This document shows, piece after piece, positions 15,270-23,084 of a stretch of DNA of 64,000 nt. Below the pieces are notes generated by a model. That model saw nothing but the letters and a program-made list of their open reading frames with translations. It was not told where the DNA came from and made no database searches. Each line of letters starts with the position of its first letter. Positions within the stretch are counted from its first letter, which is position 1. The DNA is from Siderastrea siderea (lineage: Eukaryota; Cnidaria; Anthozoa; Scleractinia; Rhizangiidae): assembly GCA_964030785.1 (NCBI GenBank), contig OZ034967.1:66675413-66739412 (forward strand), given 5' to 3'. Both the position numbers and the translations under genes were made by a program.

Positions 15270-16256
15270 ATGAGTTTACTCAAATGGAAACAATTAGCAG
15301 AGAGCCGATCCGAGCTTGGTAAAAAGATTAACACAGTGAGAGAGACAATAAAACAAAAAACGATATCTGATCAAATGGGTGAAGTTGAGGCAGAGAAACT
15401 TTTCAAACCTATAACATCAGGATTAAAGGAACTCACAGCTCCAAAAATGCCATTGATAAGATTACCAAAGAAAAAGCGACCTGTTCCAGATTATGGAATA
15501 GCTATTGATGATGAAGTGCCTGATTATGGATTGGATGATTTGTTTGATCAACCTGTTTTACCTGAAAACGAGAAACAGTTAGTTCCAAAACCTCCAAGTT
15601 ATGAAGATGTCCTCAAGGATTTAGCATCCGGAGAAAAACGAATTCATATTGACCCAGAATACATGTATGAACCTGAAGATCTTCCACCTGAATACGAAGA
15701 AGAAGGACCTGATTATAACATTCTCGAGGAGGATGCAATTAACCAAGTCTTGGATGAACTTGAAATACCGAATTATGAAGACGTTGAATTACGACTTCAA
15801 CAAGAAGATATGAATGACACAAAGAGGAAATCTTATCTTACCAACGCCCTTAAAAAGGCTAAAGAGAAACGGAAACAACTAAGTGGTTATTCGAGTGATA
15901 TCACTAAAAAATTAAGTAGTGGTTCAATCACTGAAGCTGAGGCTCAATATCGAAGAAAAATTATTCAAGATACAAGAAAGGTATTGAATGATTATATAAA
16001 TTACAACAATCAAAGACTGAAAAATATTAAAGGGTCTGGTTTGAAGAAAAAAACAAAAAAAGGTGGACAGGTAATGTTTTTTAATAATCCGAAAGAAATG
16101 TTGAAAAAGCTTGAGCTGATTATCGGATCAAAGGTTGCCGGTAATAATAGCATCGAACTACGGAATACAGGCGTTGCTCTTCTCGACATCTTGTTGAAAA
16201 ACTCTATTTTGAACAGGTCGCAATATAACAAAATATACAAAAACTATTTTATGTAA
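15270..16256 (+). CDS. PPxY-motif virion protein (late-domain-like), unknown fold
   Basis: A 328-residue protein. The middle is acidic with repeated DYG motifs (PVPDYGIAIDDE, VPDYGLDDLF), and contains PPSYEDV and PPEYEEE. PPxY motifs bind WW domains of Nedd4-type ligases and act as late domains in enveloped or ESCRT-using viruses. The C-terminal third is basic and helical and has a KKGGQVMFF segment that could be an adenain site. No enzyme domain is visible. It is the first gene of the rightward structural cluster, 13 bases before the penton-like gene. Confidence 0.55.
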   Translation: MSLLKWKQLAESRSELGKKINTVRETIKQKTISDQMGEVEAEKLFKPITSGLKELTAPKMPLIRLPKKKRPVPDYGIAIDDEVPDYGLDDLFDQPVLPENEKQLVPKPPSYEDVLKDLASGEKRIHIDPEYMYEPEDLPPEYEEEGPDYNILEEDAINQVLDELEIPNYEDVELRLQQEDMNDTKRKSYLTNALKKAKEKRKQLSGYSSDITKKLSSGSITEAEAQYRRKIIQDTRKVLNDYINYNNQRLKNIKGSGLKKKTKKGGQVMFFNNPKEMLKKLELIIGSKVAGNNSIELRNTGVALLDILLKNSILNRSQYNKIYKNYFM

Positions 16257-16268
16257 ACTAATCATATA

Positions 16269-17030
16269 ATGGATAGACAACTTATCTTATCATCCCATTC
16301 AGTAAGAGACAAGAATGGTAATAAACTGAGTGATTTCATAATCAAATACATCAATCCGATAATTCTCGATCCAAATCGACAATATGAAATCGGCCTCGAC
16401 CGAATCATTTCGATGTCATTTACTTGGTTTAATGTGACTAAAGAACTCAATAATCAGAAAATAAGATATTCGTCTGATAGTGGTACTAATTGGACGGAAA
16501 TTATATTTAATCCTGGAGTCTGGAATTACGTGGATTTTGACAATTTAATCAAAGAAAAAACAAAAACAGGGACCTCATCAAACCCCCAATATCCTATCAC
16601 TCTCGAGTTTGACGACACAATATTCAGGACAATAATAACACTTGCCTCAAATTACAGATTAGATTTGACTCAAAGTGATTTTAATGATCTTATTGGTTTC
16701 AAAAAAGGCATTCTAACAGGTAGTGAAAATGTTGGTGATTACATACCGAATTTGAGTCAAGACAGAGAAATCTTGAACGTTCATTGTGACCTCATATCCG
16801 AAAGTCTAGTTGATGGTGATGAAACGGATATTATATATAGTTTCAGTACCTCAACTCTCACCCCGAGTTATAGTTTCACACAAGAGCCAAGACGAGTACA
16901 GTTCAATCCTGTCAATAAAAATACGATTAATAAAATTCGGATTTATATTACCGACGGTAAACGAAGAATTATAGATCTTAATCATAGTGACACTTCATTC
17001 AGTTTGATTTTAAGAGAGAAGAGAGATTAA
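16269..17030 (+). CDS. Penton-like minor capsid protein (element B)
   Basis: A 253-residue beta-rich protein with an N-terminal pattern (LILSSHSVRDKNGNKLSDF, then NPIILDPNRQYEIGLDRIIS) like that of the two element A proteins. Position before the pVI-like and MCP genes matches Polinton order. It is shorter than the A paralogues (346 and 349) and single copy. The jelly-roll assignment is by context and weak pattern. Confidence 0.6.
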   Translation: MDRQLILSSHSVRDKNGNKLSDFIIKYINPIILDPNRQYEIGLDRIISMSFTWFNVTKELNNQKIRYSSDSGTNWTEIIFNPGVWNYVDFDNLIKEKTKTGTSSNPQYPITLEFDDTIFRTIITLASNYRLDLTQSDFNDLIGFKKGILTGSENVGDYIPNLSQDREILNVHCDLISESLVDGDETDIIYSFSTSTLTPSYSFTQEPRRVQFNPVNKNTINKIRIYITDGKRRIIDLNHSDTSFSLILREKRD

Positions 17031-17035
17031 TCTAA
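17029..17035 (+). promoter_or_regulatory. AATCTAA promoter-like motif
   Basis: AATCTAA overlaps the stop of the penton-like gene and is followed by CTAATAGTTATAT before the ATG at 17049. Confidence 0.5.
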
Positions 17036-17048
17036 CTAATAGTTATAT

Positions 17049-17417
17049 ATGTCGTCCTATGAATACAAGCGTATTTATCATCCAAAACTTGGACGATTTG
17101 TTTATGAACATAAAGGATCTGGGATCATTGTTGACAACATTTTCAAACCGGTTGGAAGGGTGTTAAGTAAAGTTCCAGAAATGGTTTTAAAACCTTTTGC
17201 CAAAAAAGCGCTTGAATCTGGTATTTCACATGCTGGAGACAAACTGGGAAAAAAAGCAGCTGAAAAAAGCGGAGAGCTTATTATGAGAAAATTACACGGT
17301 TCAACTAAACAATCAATGAATAAAACCATGAAACCAACCAAACCTACTAAACCAAAACAAGAAGATTACAACACAATTCTGAATAGACTTATATCTGGTA
17401 CTGGATTAAGACGATAA
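17049..17417 (+). CDS. Small basic virion protein (pVI-like position)
   Basis: A 122-residue protein. It opens with an aromatic stretch (YEYKRIYHPKLGRFVYEHKG), has a central helix (VPEMVLKPFAKKALESG) and a Lys/Pro-rich tail (MKPTKPTKPKQED). It occupies the slot directly before the MCP gene, as does 2841-3167 in element A. A minor virion role is likely; no family is recognised. Confidence 0.5.
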   Translation: MSSYEYKRIYHPKLGRFVYEHKGSGIIVDNIFKPVGRVLSKVPEMVLKPFAKKALESGISHAGDKLGKKAAEKSGELIMRKLHGSTKQSMNKTMKPTKPTKPKQEDYNTILNRLISGTGLRR

Positions 17418-17495
17418 AATGTTATTAAAAAGTGAATTTTATCCAATTATAAATAGACTAGCAAGTGGGAAATGGTTTATATAAAAAGTGAATTT

Positions 17496-17502
17496 TATCT
17501 AA
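17496..17502 (+). promoter_or_regulatory. TATCTAA promoter of the MCP gene
   Basis: TATCTAA followed by ACTATCAATATATA and the ATG at 17517, the clearest example of the element B motif. A near copy of the preceding AAAAGTGAATTTTATC lies about 50 bp upstream (17431 area). Confidence 0.55.
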
Positions 17503-17516
17503 ACTATCAATATATA

Positions 17517-18805
17517 ATGAGTTTCAGAACAAGTGATAATTTACAAAGATATGAATATGTCAGATTTCATCTAGACAATGTCATTGAGCAACCTGCTAAC
17601 AATCAATCACAGAAAAAGACGGGTTACAGATTCTCAATCAACGATAGGTCGACATTTTTTGATTTTTTCAATGGGTTTTTTGAAATAACTAAAGAGCTTC
17701 AGAAAAAGGCAGATGGTACTGGATATGCTCAAGCAGATCGCATCACCATGATAAGCGGATCTCATAGTTTAGTTCGTCATGTGGTTATTAAAAGCTCGGG
17801 TAAAATTATTTATGAGAGTGATAATTTGCATCGGATTACTAATGTTAAAAATCTTCTTGAATACAGTGATGATTTTAGTAGATCCGTTGGAAAGAATTCG
17901 TTCTGGTATCTTGATACTGATAATACAACAGCAGATACAAACACAGGTTTCGAGGGCCGTCGTATTTTAACCCAGGCTCATCAGAATAACGGCGGCGGAG
18001 GAGCTAAATCGATTAACGAGATGATTCCCTTAAACAGATACAGCTTTTTTCAAGAATTAGAAAGAAAAATGTTGCCTCCGATGCAGCTCACAATTGAACT
18101 TACACTTAACGAAGACAGTGAACTGATTCACATGGCTAATGGCACAGACGCTGGTCGTGTTGTAGTAAAGAGATTGTATCTTTGGCTCCCCAGATTAATC
18201 CCAAAAGACAGCATGTATAGTAATTCGTTTCAGAGTTTCTTAAACCAACAACCTGGACATATATGCGAGATCTCTATAATCAGTCTGCAAATACAAGAGC
18301 TATTCAGAATATGTTCCAAATCAGTCCAGCTATTGATAACGTTAAACATGTTTTTATATATCTCCAGAGGACCGACGGACCTAATAATGATGAATCAGAG
18401 AGGAGTCCGTATTTGTTTGACACTTTCAAATTGAATGCTGCTGACGCTAATAGCTCTCTATCAAGTTGTCGTTTAGAATATGGAAACAATACGTTCTATC
18501 CTGAACTAGAATATGATGCTGATTCTAAAATCAGGATATTCAATGATCTCATGAGTTATGCATTTCGTAAAAACGATTACAATTCTGGGACACAACTTAA
18601 TGTATCTAATTTTAGTAGTTTATATGGTTTAATATATTTCGATTTGACATATCAAAAAGAGGTAGTGACAAGAGATCCTAAACAGTTGATTCTCCATTAT
18701 CGTCTCAATGTAGCCCCAACAGCAAACGTCAGAGCTCATAGCATTGTATTTTACGAGAGTGAGGTTGTGGTTAAGACGGTTGGAAACGAATTGATGATAG
18801 TTTAA
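17517..18805 (+). CDS. Double jelly-roll major capsid protein, split by a frameshift
   Basis: The ATG at 17517 follows a TATCTAA motif. The first frame (to about 18254) covers the N-terminal jelly roll (GYRFSINDRSTFFDFFNGFF, HVVIKSSGKIIYES), and the second frame (to 18805) covers the C-terminal one (YNQSANTRAIQNMF, PKQLILHYRLNVAPTANV). Total about 430 residues. It is distant from the element A MCP but equivalent by position and size; this subtype is common in cnidarian Polinton-like loci as far as I recall. The break is a one-base shift near 18254, again close to the region linking the two jelly rolls. Confidence 0.75.
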
Positions 18806-18865
18806 ATGAATAAGTTTTTTAACATCGATGAAAATTTCAATGAATATGTTTTTTAAAACAGAATT

Positions 18866-18872
18866 TATCTAA
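18866..18872 (+). promoter_or_regulatory. TATCTAA promoter-like motif
   Basis: TATCTAA followed by CATATATAAT and the ATG at 18883. Confidence 0.55.
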
Positions 18873-18882
18873 CATATATAAT

Positions 18883-19742
18883 ATGACACAACTATACGAA
18901 ATCAAAGTTAGTTTATCACCAAACCAGAAAAAGAATCTTAGTAACGCGTATCATAAAAGAGAAACAATAGTTCTAAGGCTCACGAAGGACTCTCTATCTG
19001 GGAATGACACTCTATACGTACCTCAGAATATAGTTAAACGATTGGAAAAAAATAGAAAATTGAAAAGGGAATGGATATTAAACTTTCTAAAACAAACATA
19101 CGAAAGCAAGTAGGTGGATCTCTACTGTCTACAGTTCTGACGCTTGGAAGAACTTTTGGTCCCACTATTGCTAAGACCATCGGTTTGTCAGCTTTAGCTG
19201 GAGCAGCTAGTGAAGGAGCATCTCAGATTGTTAAGAAGATATCCGGAAAAGGTGTTCAAACCGGTGGGTTCCTCATACCACAAAATAAAATCGATCAGTT
19301 GATAACATATAAACATCTTTTAACAACCAAACAAAAGAAGGATATATTAAATGCTCTACAAACCGGTTCTGGTGTTCATATAAAACCAACAAAAGTACAA
19401 ACAGGTGGGTTCTTAGGTACTCTTCTCGCATCAATTGGAGTCCCTTTAGCTATTGAGGCAATAAAGAAGATGACTGGTAAAGGTGCCCCTCAGATGGGAC
19501 AGCCTAAACAAAGACCACCCAGATCTATACCAAAACCAACTACTGTTAACAATCAAGATGGTGGTTTGTTAATCCCAACTTATAGAACACCGCCTTTTTA
19601 TGGAAATTGGCCTGATCAAACATTAGGTATGGGAATTTTAAAAAAAAGCTCCAAAAAAAAAGCTCAGAAAAAGGGCAAAGGTCTACTATTAGGCAAAAAC
19701 TCACCATTCAAAAACGTCCCTCTTCTAAACATTCTATTGTAA
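18883..19742 (+). CDS. pX/pVI-like membrane-active virion protein, split by a frameshift
   Basis: The first frame (18883 to about 19065) encodes an N-terminal domain (LSPNQKKNLSNAY, SLSGNDTLYVP). The second (to 19742) has repeated GG-plus-hydrophobic modules: QVGGSLLSTVLTLG, QTGGFLIPQNK and QTGGFLGTLLASIGVPLAIE. Each resembles the adenain cleavage site plus amphipathic helix of adenovirus pVI and pX. I believe the two parts form one protein in related elements, with the break at an A run near 19062. The C-terminus is Lys-rich. A role in membrane lysis and core assembly is inferred. Confidence 0.65.
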
Positions 19743-19744
19743 AA

Positions 19745-20200
19745 CCGAAATTCCATAAGAATGTCCCATTAAGCAATCATGATTTAATAAAATGGTGTAA
19801 ATATCTAAATATCCCAATTAATGATGTATTGTCAAGAGATGAAAATGTTCCTCACGATCATAGACAGGCTCTATTCATTTACAATCTTGAACCATCATAT
19901 ATGAGCGGTAGCCATTGGGTATCCACGTATGTGAAAGATAACGTCATCAATTACTTTGATTCATTTGGTTTGCCTCCATTTCAAGAAATGGTCAATCATG
20001 CGAGAAAAAAGAATTTAACATTGCTTCATCAGAACAATCAAATACAAAATTTACTGACGACAACATGTGGATACTTTTGTTTGTACTTTCTAAATGAAAT
20101 GAATAAGGGCAAATCATATTTTGATCTTCTTCAGGTATTTGATATATATGATACAATGAAGAATGAGAGGTTTCTAGCACGGTATTTCAAAAATATCTAA
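19745..20200 (+). CDS. Adenain-type cysteine protease (element B)
   Basis: The frame is open well upstream into the previous gene and has no ATG before the conserved part, so the true start is unclear. I begin after the previous stop. Conserved features are LSNHDLIKWCKYL near the N-terminus, the catalytic His in GSHWVSTY, Asp in INYFDSFG, and Cys in TTCGYFCLYFL. It is the partner of the GG-rich virion proteins and equivalent to 4781-5320 in element A. Length is about 150 residues, slightly short. Confidence 0.75.
   Translation, partial: PKFHKNVPLSNHDLIKWCKYLNIPINDVLSRDENVPHDHRQALFIYNLEPSYMSGSHWVSTYVKDNVINYFDSFGLPPFQEMVNHARKKNLTLLHQNNQIQNLLTTTCGYFCLYFLNEMNKGKSYFDLLQVFDIYDTMKNERFLARYFKNI
20194..20200 (+). 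promoter_or_regulatory. TATCTAA promoter-like motif
   Basis: TATCTAA overlaps the protease stop codon and is followed by TCATATTATAT before the ATG at 20212. Confidence 0.5.
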
Positions 20201-20211
20201 TCATATTATAT

Positions 20212-21059
20212 ATGATATCATATTGCGTGAAACAAAAAAAGGTCACTCTATGTGTACCAGGCAGTGAAAGATATGTAAAAGCCAAAAACGGGCGAACCAT
20301 GCTTAAATGTACTTGTGCAGAATGTGGAATCACTAAGACGAAATTCGTTAAACAGACGGGAAACGGGCTGGCCCATCGAAAGGGGCGGGCGTACTAGATA
20401 CAGTAGCATCGACTGGTGCTGATTTATTGATTCACCACGGTATTCCTTGGCTTGGAAAAAAGGCAGTTGAAATGGGAAGATATTATGGATCAGAAGCCTT
20501 GAGAAACCCAAAACTGCAGAAAAAGGCTATCGATTATGCTCTGGATAAGTTGAATCCAATGATTCAAAATGTCGGAAGTCAAGCTCTTGATCAATTATCT
20601 ACTAAAATCAGACCAAATAGAAAGTATAAAACCAACAGAAAGGATTTGGATGGCGCTGGTGTTGATATACATAAACTAATTGGGAAAATACCGAAACCAA
20701 AAGCTGGATGGACCCCTGGAAAATATAAGTACATGGGACCATATAACCCTCTTGAAAAACAGCTAGAATATGATAAAAACACTGGTGAGGTTACTAAATG
20801 GTATGTACAACCTTACAATAAAGTGGATGAAATAGCGGCTCATCACGATATTTGTTATGATATGGGGAAAAACAAAGGTGAATGTGACAAACAAATGGTG
20901 AAGTCATTGGATGGAATACCTTATGGACAGATGCCAAAATGGGGACAAACAGCTCGGTTCTTGATTAACACGAAGCAGAAACTAGGTCTCGGTGTAAAAC
21001 AAAGGAAGACAAAAAACGGGAAAGGCCGTCGAGTGAAGAAAACTGGCAAGAAAAATTAG
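20212..21059 (+). CDS. DUF5679 plus VP1u-type phospholipase A2 protein, split by a frameshift
   Basis: The first frame (20212-20397) reads as DUF5679: YCVKQKK then NGRTMLKCTCAECGITKTKF, with paired cysteines likely to hold zinc. The second frame (open from about 20385 to 21059) has a helical region, then the PLA2 signature: YKYMGPYNPLEKQ calcium loop and DEIAAHHDICYD catalytic His-Asp, spaced by an insert of about 25 residues. The tail is basic. From related loci I think both parts form one protein. The break is near 20385. It is equivalent to 9158-9514 in element A but with an added zinc domain. Confidence 0.7.
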
Positions 21060-21976
21060 CTGATGAATTACACAAACCCATAAAGCGTAACTTCACCCGG
21101 CGGCGTGTTATTGTAAATCATATTGACGAAATATGGTGCTCTGATCTTGTTGAGATGCAACAGTTTAGTCGATGGAACGCTGGCTACAGATATCTTCTTA
21201 TGGTTTTAGATGTGTTTAGTAAATACGGTTGGATCGTTCCATTAAAGGATAAAAAGGGTGAAACTGTTGCTGAAGCATTGAAAACAATCCTTAAAGAAGG
21301 TAGAAAACCGGAATATTTATGGACAGACAAAGGCAAAGAGTATTACAACAAACATGTTAAGGAACTACTTGATAAGAATAAAATAACCTTGTACTCAACT
21401 GAGAATGAGGAAAAGTCGTCAGTTTGTGAAAGATGGAACAGAACAATTAAAACCAAGATGTGGAAGCAGTTTACTGTTCAAGGTAATACACAGTATTTAG
21501 ACATGCTACCCAAATTAGTGAAACAATATAACAACACTAAACATAGCTCTATCAAAATGACACCCACGGAAGCAAGCAAAAAGATCAATGAAGGAACTGT
21601 TTACTTTAATCTATACGGTGATATGGAAACATTAAAACAGAAACCGAAATTTAAAGTTGGTGATAATGTCAGAATAAGTAAGTATAAACGAAATGTGTTT
21701 GATAAGGGCTATACACCAAATTGGTCTGAGGAAGTTTTTAAAGTTGATGAAATACAACACACCAATCCAATCACATACAAACTAAAGGATCTCAGAGATG
21801 AAGACATTCAAGGGAGTTTTTATGAACCTGAATTACTGAAAGCTGAACAAAAAGTATTCAGAATTGATAAAGTCATTCGGAGGGATTATAAAAAGAGGCA
21901 AGCTTTGGTTAAGTGGAAGGGGTATAGTGATGAATTCAACAGTTGGATACCGTTCAAGGACTTGAAGGATATATAA
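20969..21976 (+). CDS. Retroviral-type integrase with chromodomain (element B)
   Basis: The frame is open from 20969 and overlaps the previous gene. The first ATG (21155) lies after the first catalytic Asp, so translation must start upstream or by another route. The DDE triad is visible: Asp in IWCSDLVEM, Asp in LWTDKGKEYYN, Glu in SSVCERWNRTIKTKM. The SH3-like basic part (PKFKVGDNVRIS) and a C-terminal chromodomain (FRIDKVIRRDY...ALVKWKGYSDEFNSWI) follow. No N-terminal zinc finger is seen. Function: insertion of viral DNA, perhaps guided by histone marks. Confidence 0.88.
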   Translation, partial: HEAETRSRCKTKEDKKRERPSSEENWQEKLADELHKPIKRNFTRRRVIVNHIDEIWCSDLVEMQQFSRWNAGYRYLLMVLDVFSKYGWIVPLKDKKGETVAEALKTILKEGRKPEYLWTDKGKEYYNKHVKELLDKNKITLYSTENEEKSSVCERWNRTIKTKMWKQFTVQGNTQYLDMLPKLVKQYNNTKHSSIKMTPTEASKKINEGTVYFNLYGDMETLKQKPKFKVGDNVRISKYKRNVFDKGYTPNWSEEVFKVDEIQHTNPITYKLKDLRDEDIQGSFYEPELLKAEQKVFRIDKVIRRDYKKRQALVKWKGYSDEFNSWIPFKDLKDI

Positions 21977-22098
21977 AATGTTTTAAAGAGAATTATCTAA
22001 TATATATTATATCAATCGATACAGTATATACTGTCTTTTGCTTCTGGTAGCCAAAAACCAGATTGTTTCTGGCTATAAATAATATATAACCATAATAT

Positions 22099-22395
22099 AT
22101 GAATCTATTGTTTGGAGAAGATTTCGATACTTTAAAATTCAGAGCCAAAAACTTGTACGATGCAAAGGATCTTAGATATTCAAACCGCAGAAATAAGAAA
22201 TATGTTGTCACACTCAAAAACGGTAAAAATATACATTTTGGAGACAAGAGGCATGAAGATTTTTTACTTCACCAAGATCCAGAAAGACGTTTACGATATC
22301 GTAAAAGAGCCTCCAAGATAAAGAATAAAGATGGTAAATTGACATATAAGGATCCTGAATACGCTTATTACTGGAGCTACCATCTGCTGTGGTGA
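22099..22395 (+). CDS. DUF5754-like protein
   Basis: A 98-residue protein whose second half matches the pattern of DUF5754 in large DNA viruses: KKYVVTLKNGKNIHFGDKRH, then PERRLRYRKRASKIKNKDGK and a YAYYWSYHLLW end. The function of the family is not known to me. It is preceded by an AT-rich TATATAACCATAAT stretch. The 120 bp before it hold an imperfect inverted repeat (TTTTGCTTCTGGTAGCC / GGCTATAAAT region) of unclear meaning. Confidence 0.75.
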   Translation: MNLLFGEDFDTLKFRAKNLYDAKDLRYSNRRNKKYVVTLKNGKNIHFGDKRHEDFLLHQDPERRLRYRKRASKIKNKDGKLTYKDPEYAYYWSYHLLW

Positions 22396-22437
22396 ACAGG
22401 TTTAAACAATCATTTTAATATAAAATAATATATATAG

Positions 22438-22710
22438 ATGGATACTGAAAAACAACAGTGGTTCTGTGATATTTGTGAGAAGAAATATAGTTTGAAGAGA
22501 AAGAACATACATCTTCAAACTATATTTCATGAAAATAATCAAGCACGTCTGAATCGTGCGGCGGATTTTGAAAATTATGTAACAATTCAATATCGACTAT
22601 TGATGGAAAGATCTGGAGATATGACTTTGTCGAAGTACTTGGAAAGAAGTGCGGAAGTCTATATACGACTTAAAAGAGAATTTAATCAAAATTACAAAGT
22701 TACTGAATGA
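22438..22710 (+). CDS. Small C2H2-type zinc-finger protein
   Basis: A 90-residue protein with WFCDICEKKYSLKRKNIHLQ TIFH near the N-terminus, a Cys2-His2 arrangement of the matrin/U1 type, then a helical tail. It probably binds DNA or RNA. It belongs to the early-looking group near PolB, without a clear TATCTAA motif. Confidence 0.55.
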   Translation: MDTEKQQWFCDICEKKYSLKRKNIHLQTIFHENNQARLNRAADFENYVTIQYRLLMERSGDMTLSKYLERSAEVYIRLKREFNQNYKVTE

Positions 22711-22759
22711 ATTTACGCACAAGTCAAAGTCATTTAAGAATAAACATATAGTATTATAT

Positions 22760-22978
22760 ATGGAGAATCAAAAAATTAAGAGAGGTCCTGGAAGACCAAA
22801 AAAGTATTCGACTGAAGAAGAGAAGAAGGAGGCCGTAAAACAACAAAAATCAAAGTATATGCTAAAAAAGGAATGGTATTGTGACGTTTGTAAAAATAGA
22901 CTAAATTATACTCTTGCTGGTAAATGGTGTCATTTGAACACAAAAATGCACAAGAAAAACGCTAATGAAAATAATTAA
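22760..22978 (+). CDS. AT-hook plus zinc-finger protein
   Basis: A 72-residue protein from the ATG at 22760. It has an AT-hook-like motif (KRGPGRPKK, residues 6-14) and a C-terminal finger (WYCDVCKNRLNYTLAGKWCH, then MHKK). The finger resembles that of the gene before it, so the two may be paralogues. The binding target could be the AT-rich element itself; that is inference. Confidence 0.6.
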   Translation: MENQKIKRGPGRPKKYSTEEEKKEAVKQQKSKYMLKKEWYCDVCKNRLNYTLAGKWCHLNTKMHKKNANENN

Positions 22979-23084
22979 CATAATGTATATAGTTCAAAGG
23001 ATCCAATCGCGGATCATTTGAATTCTCGACCATATAAAACGCACCAATATTACTTAAAATAATATCAATACTATAGTATATAGA

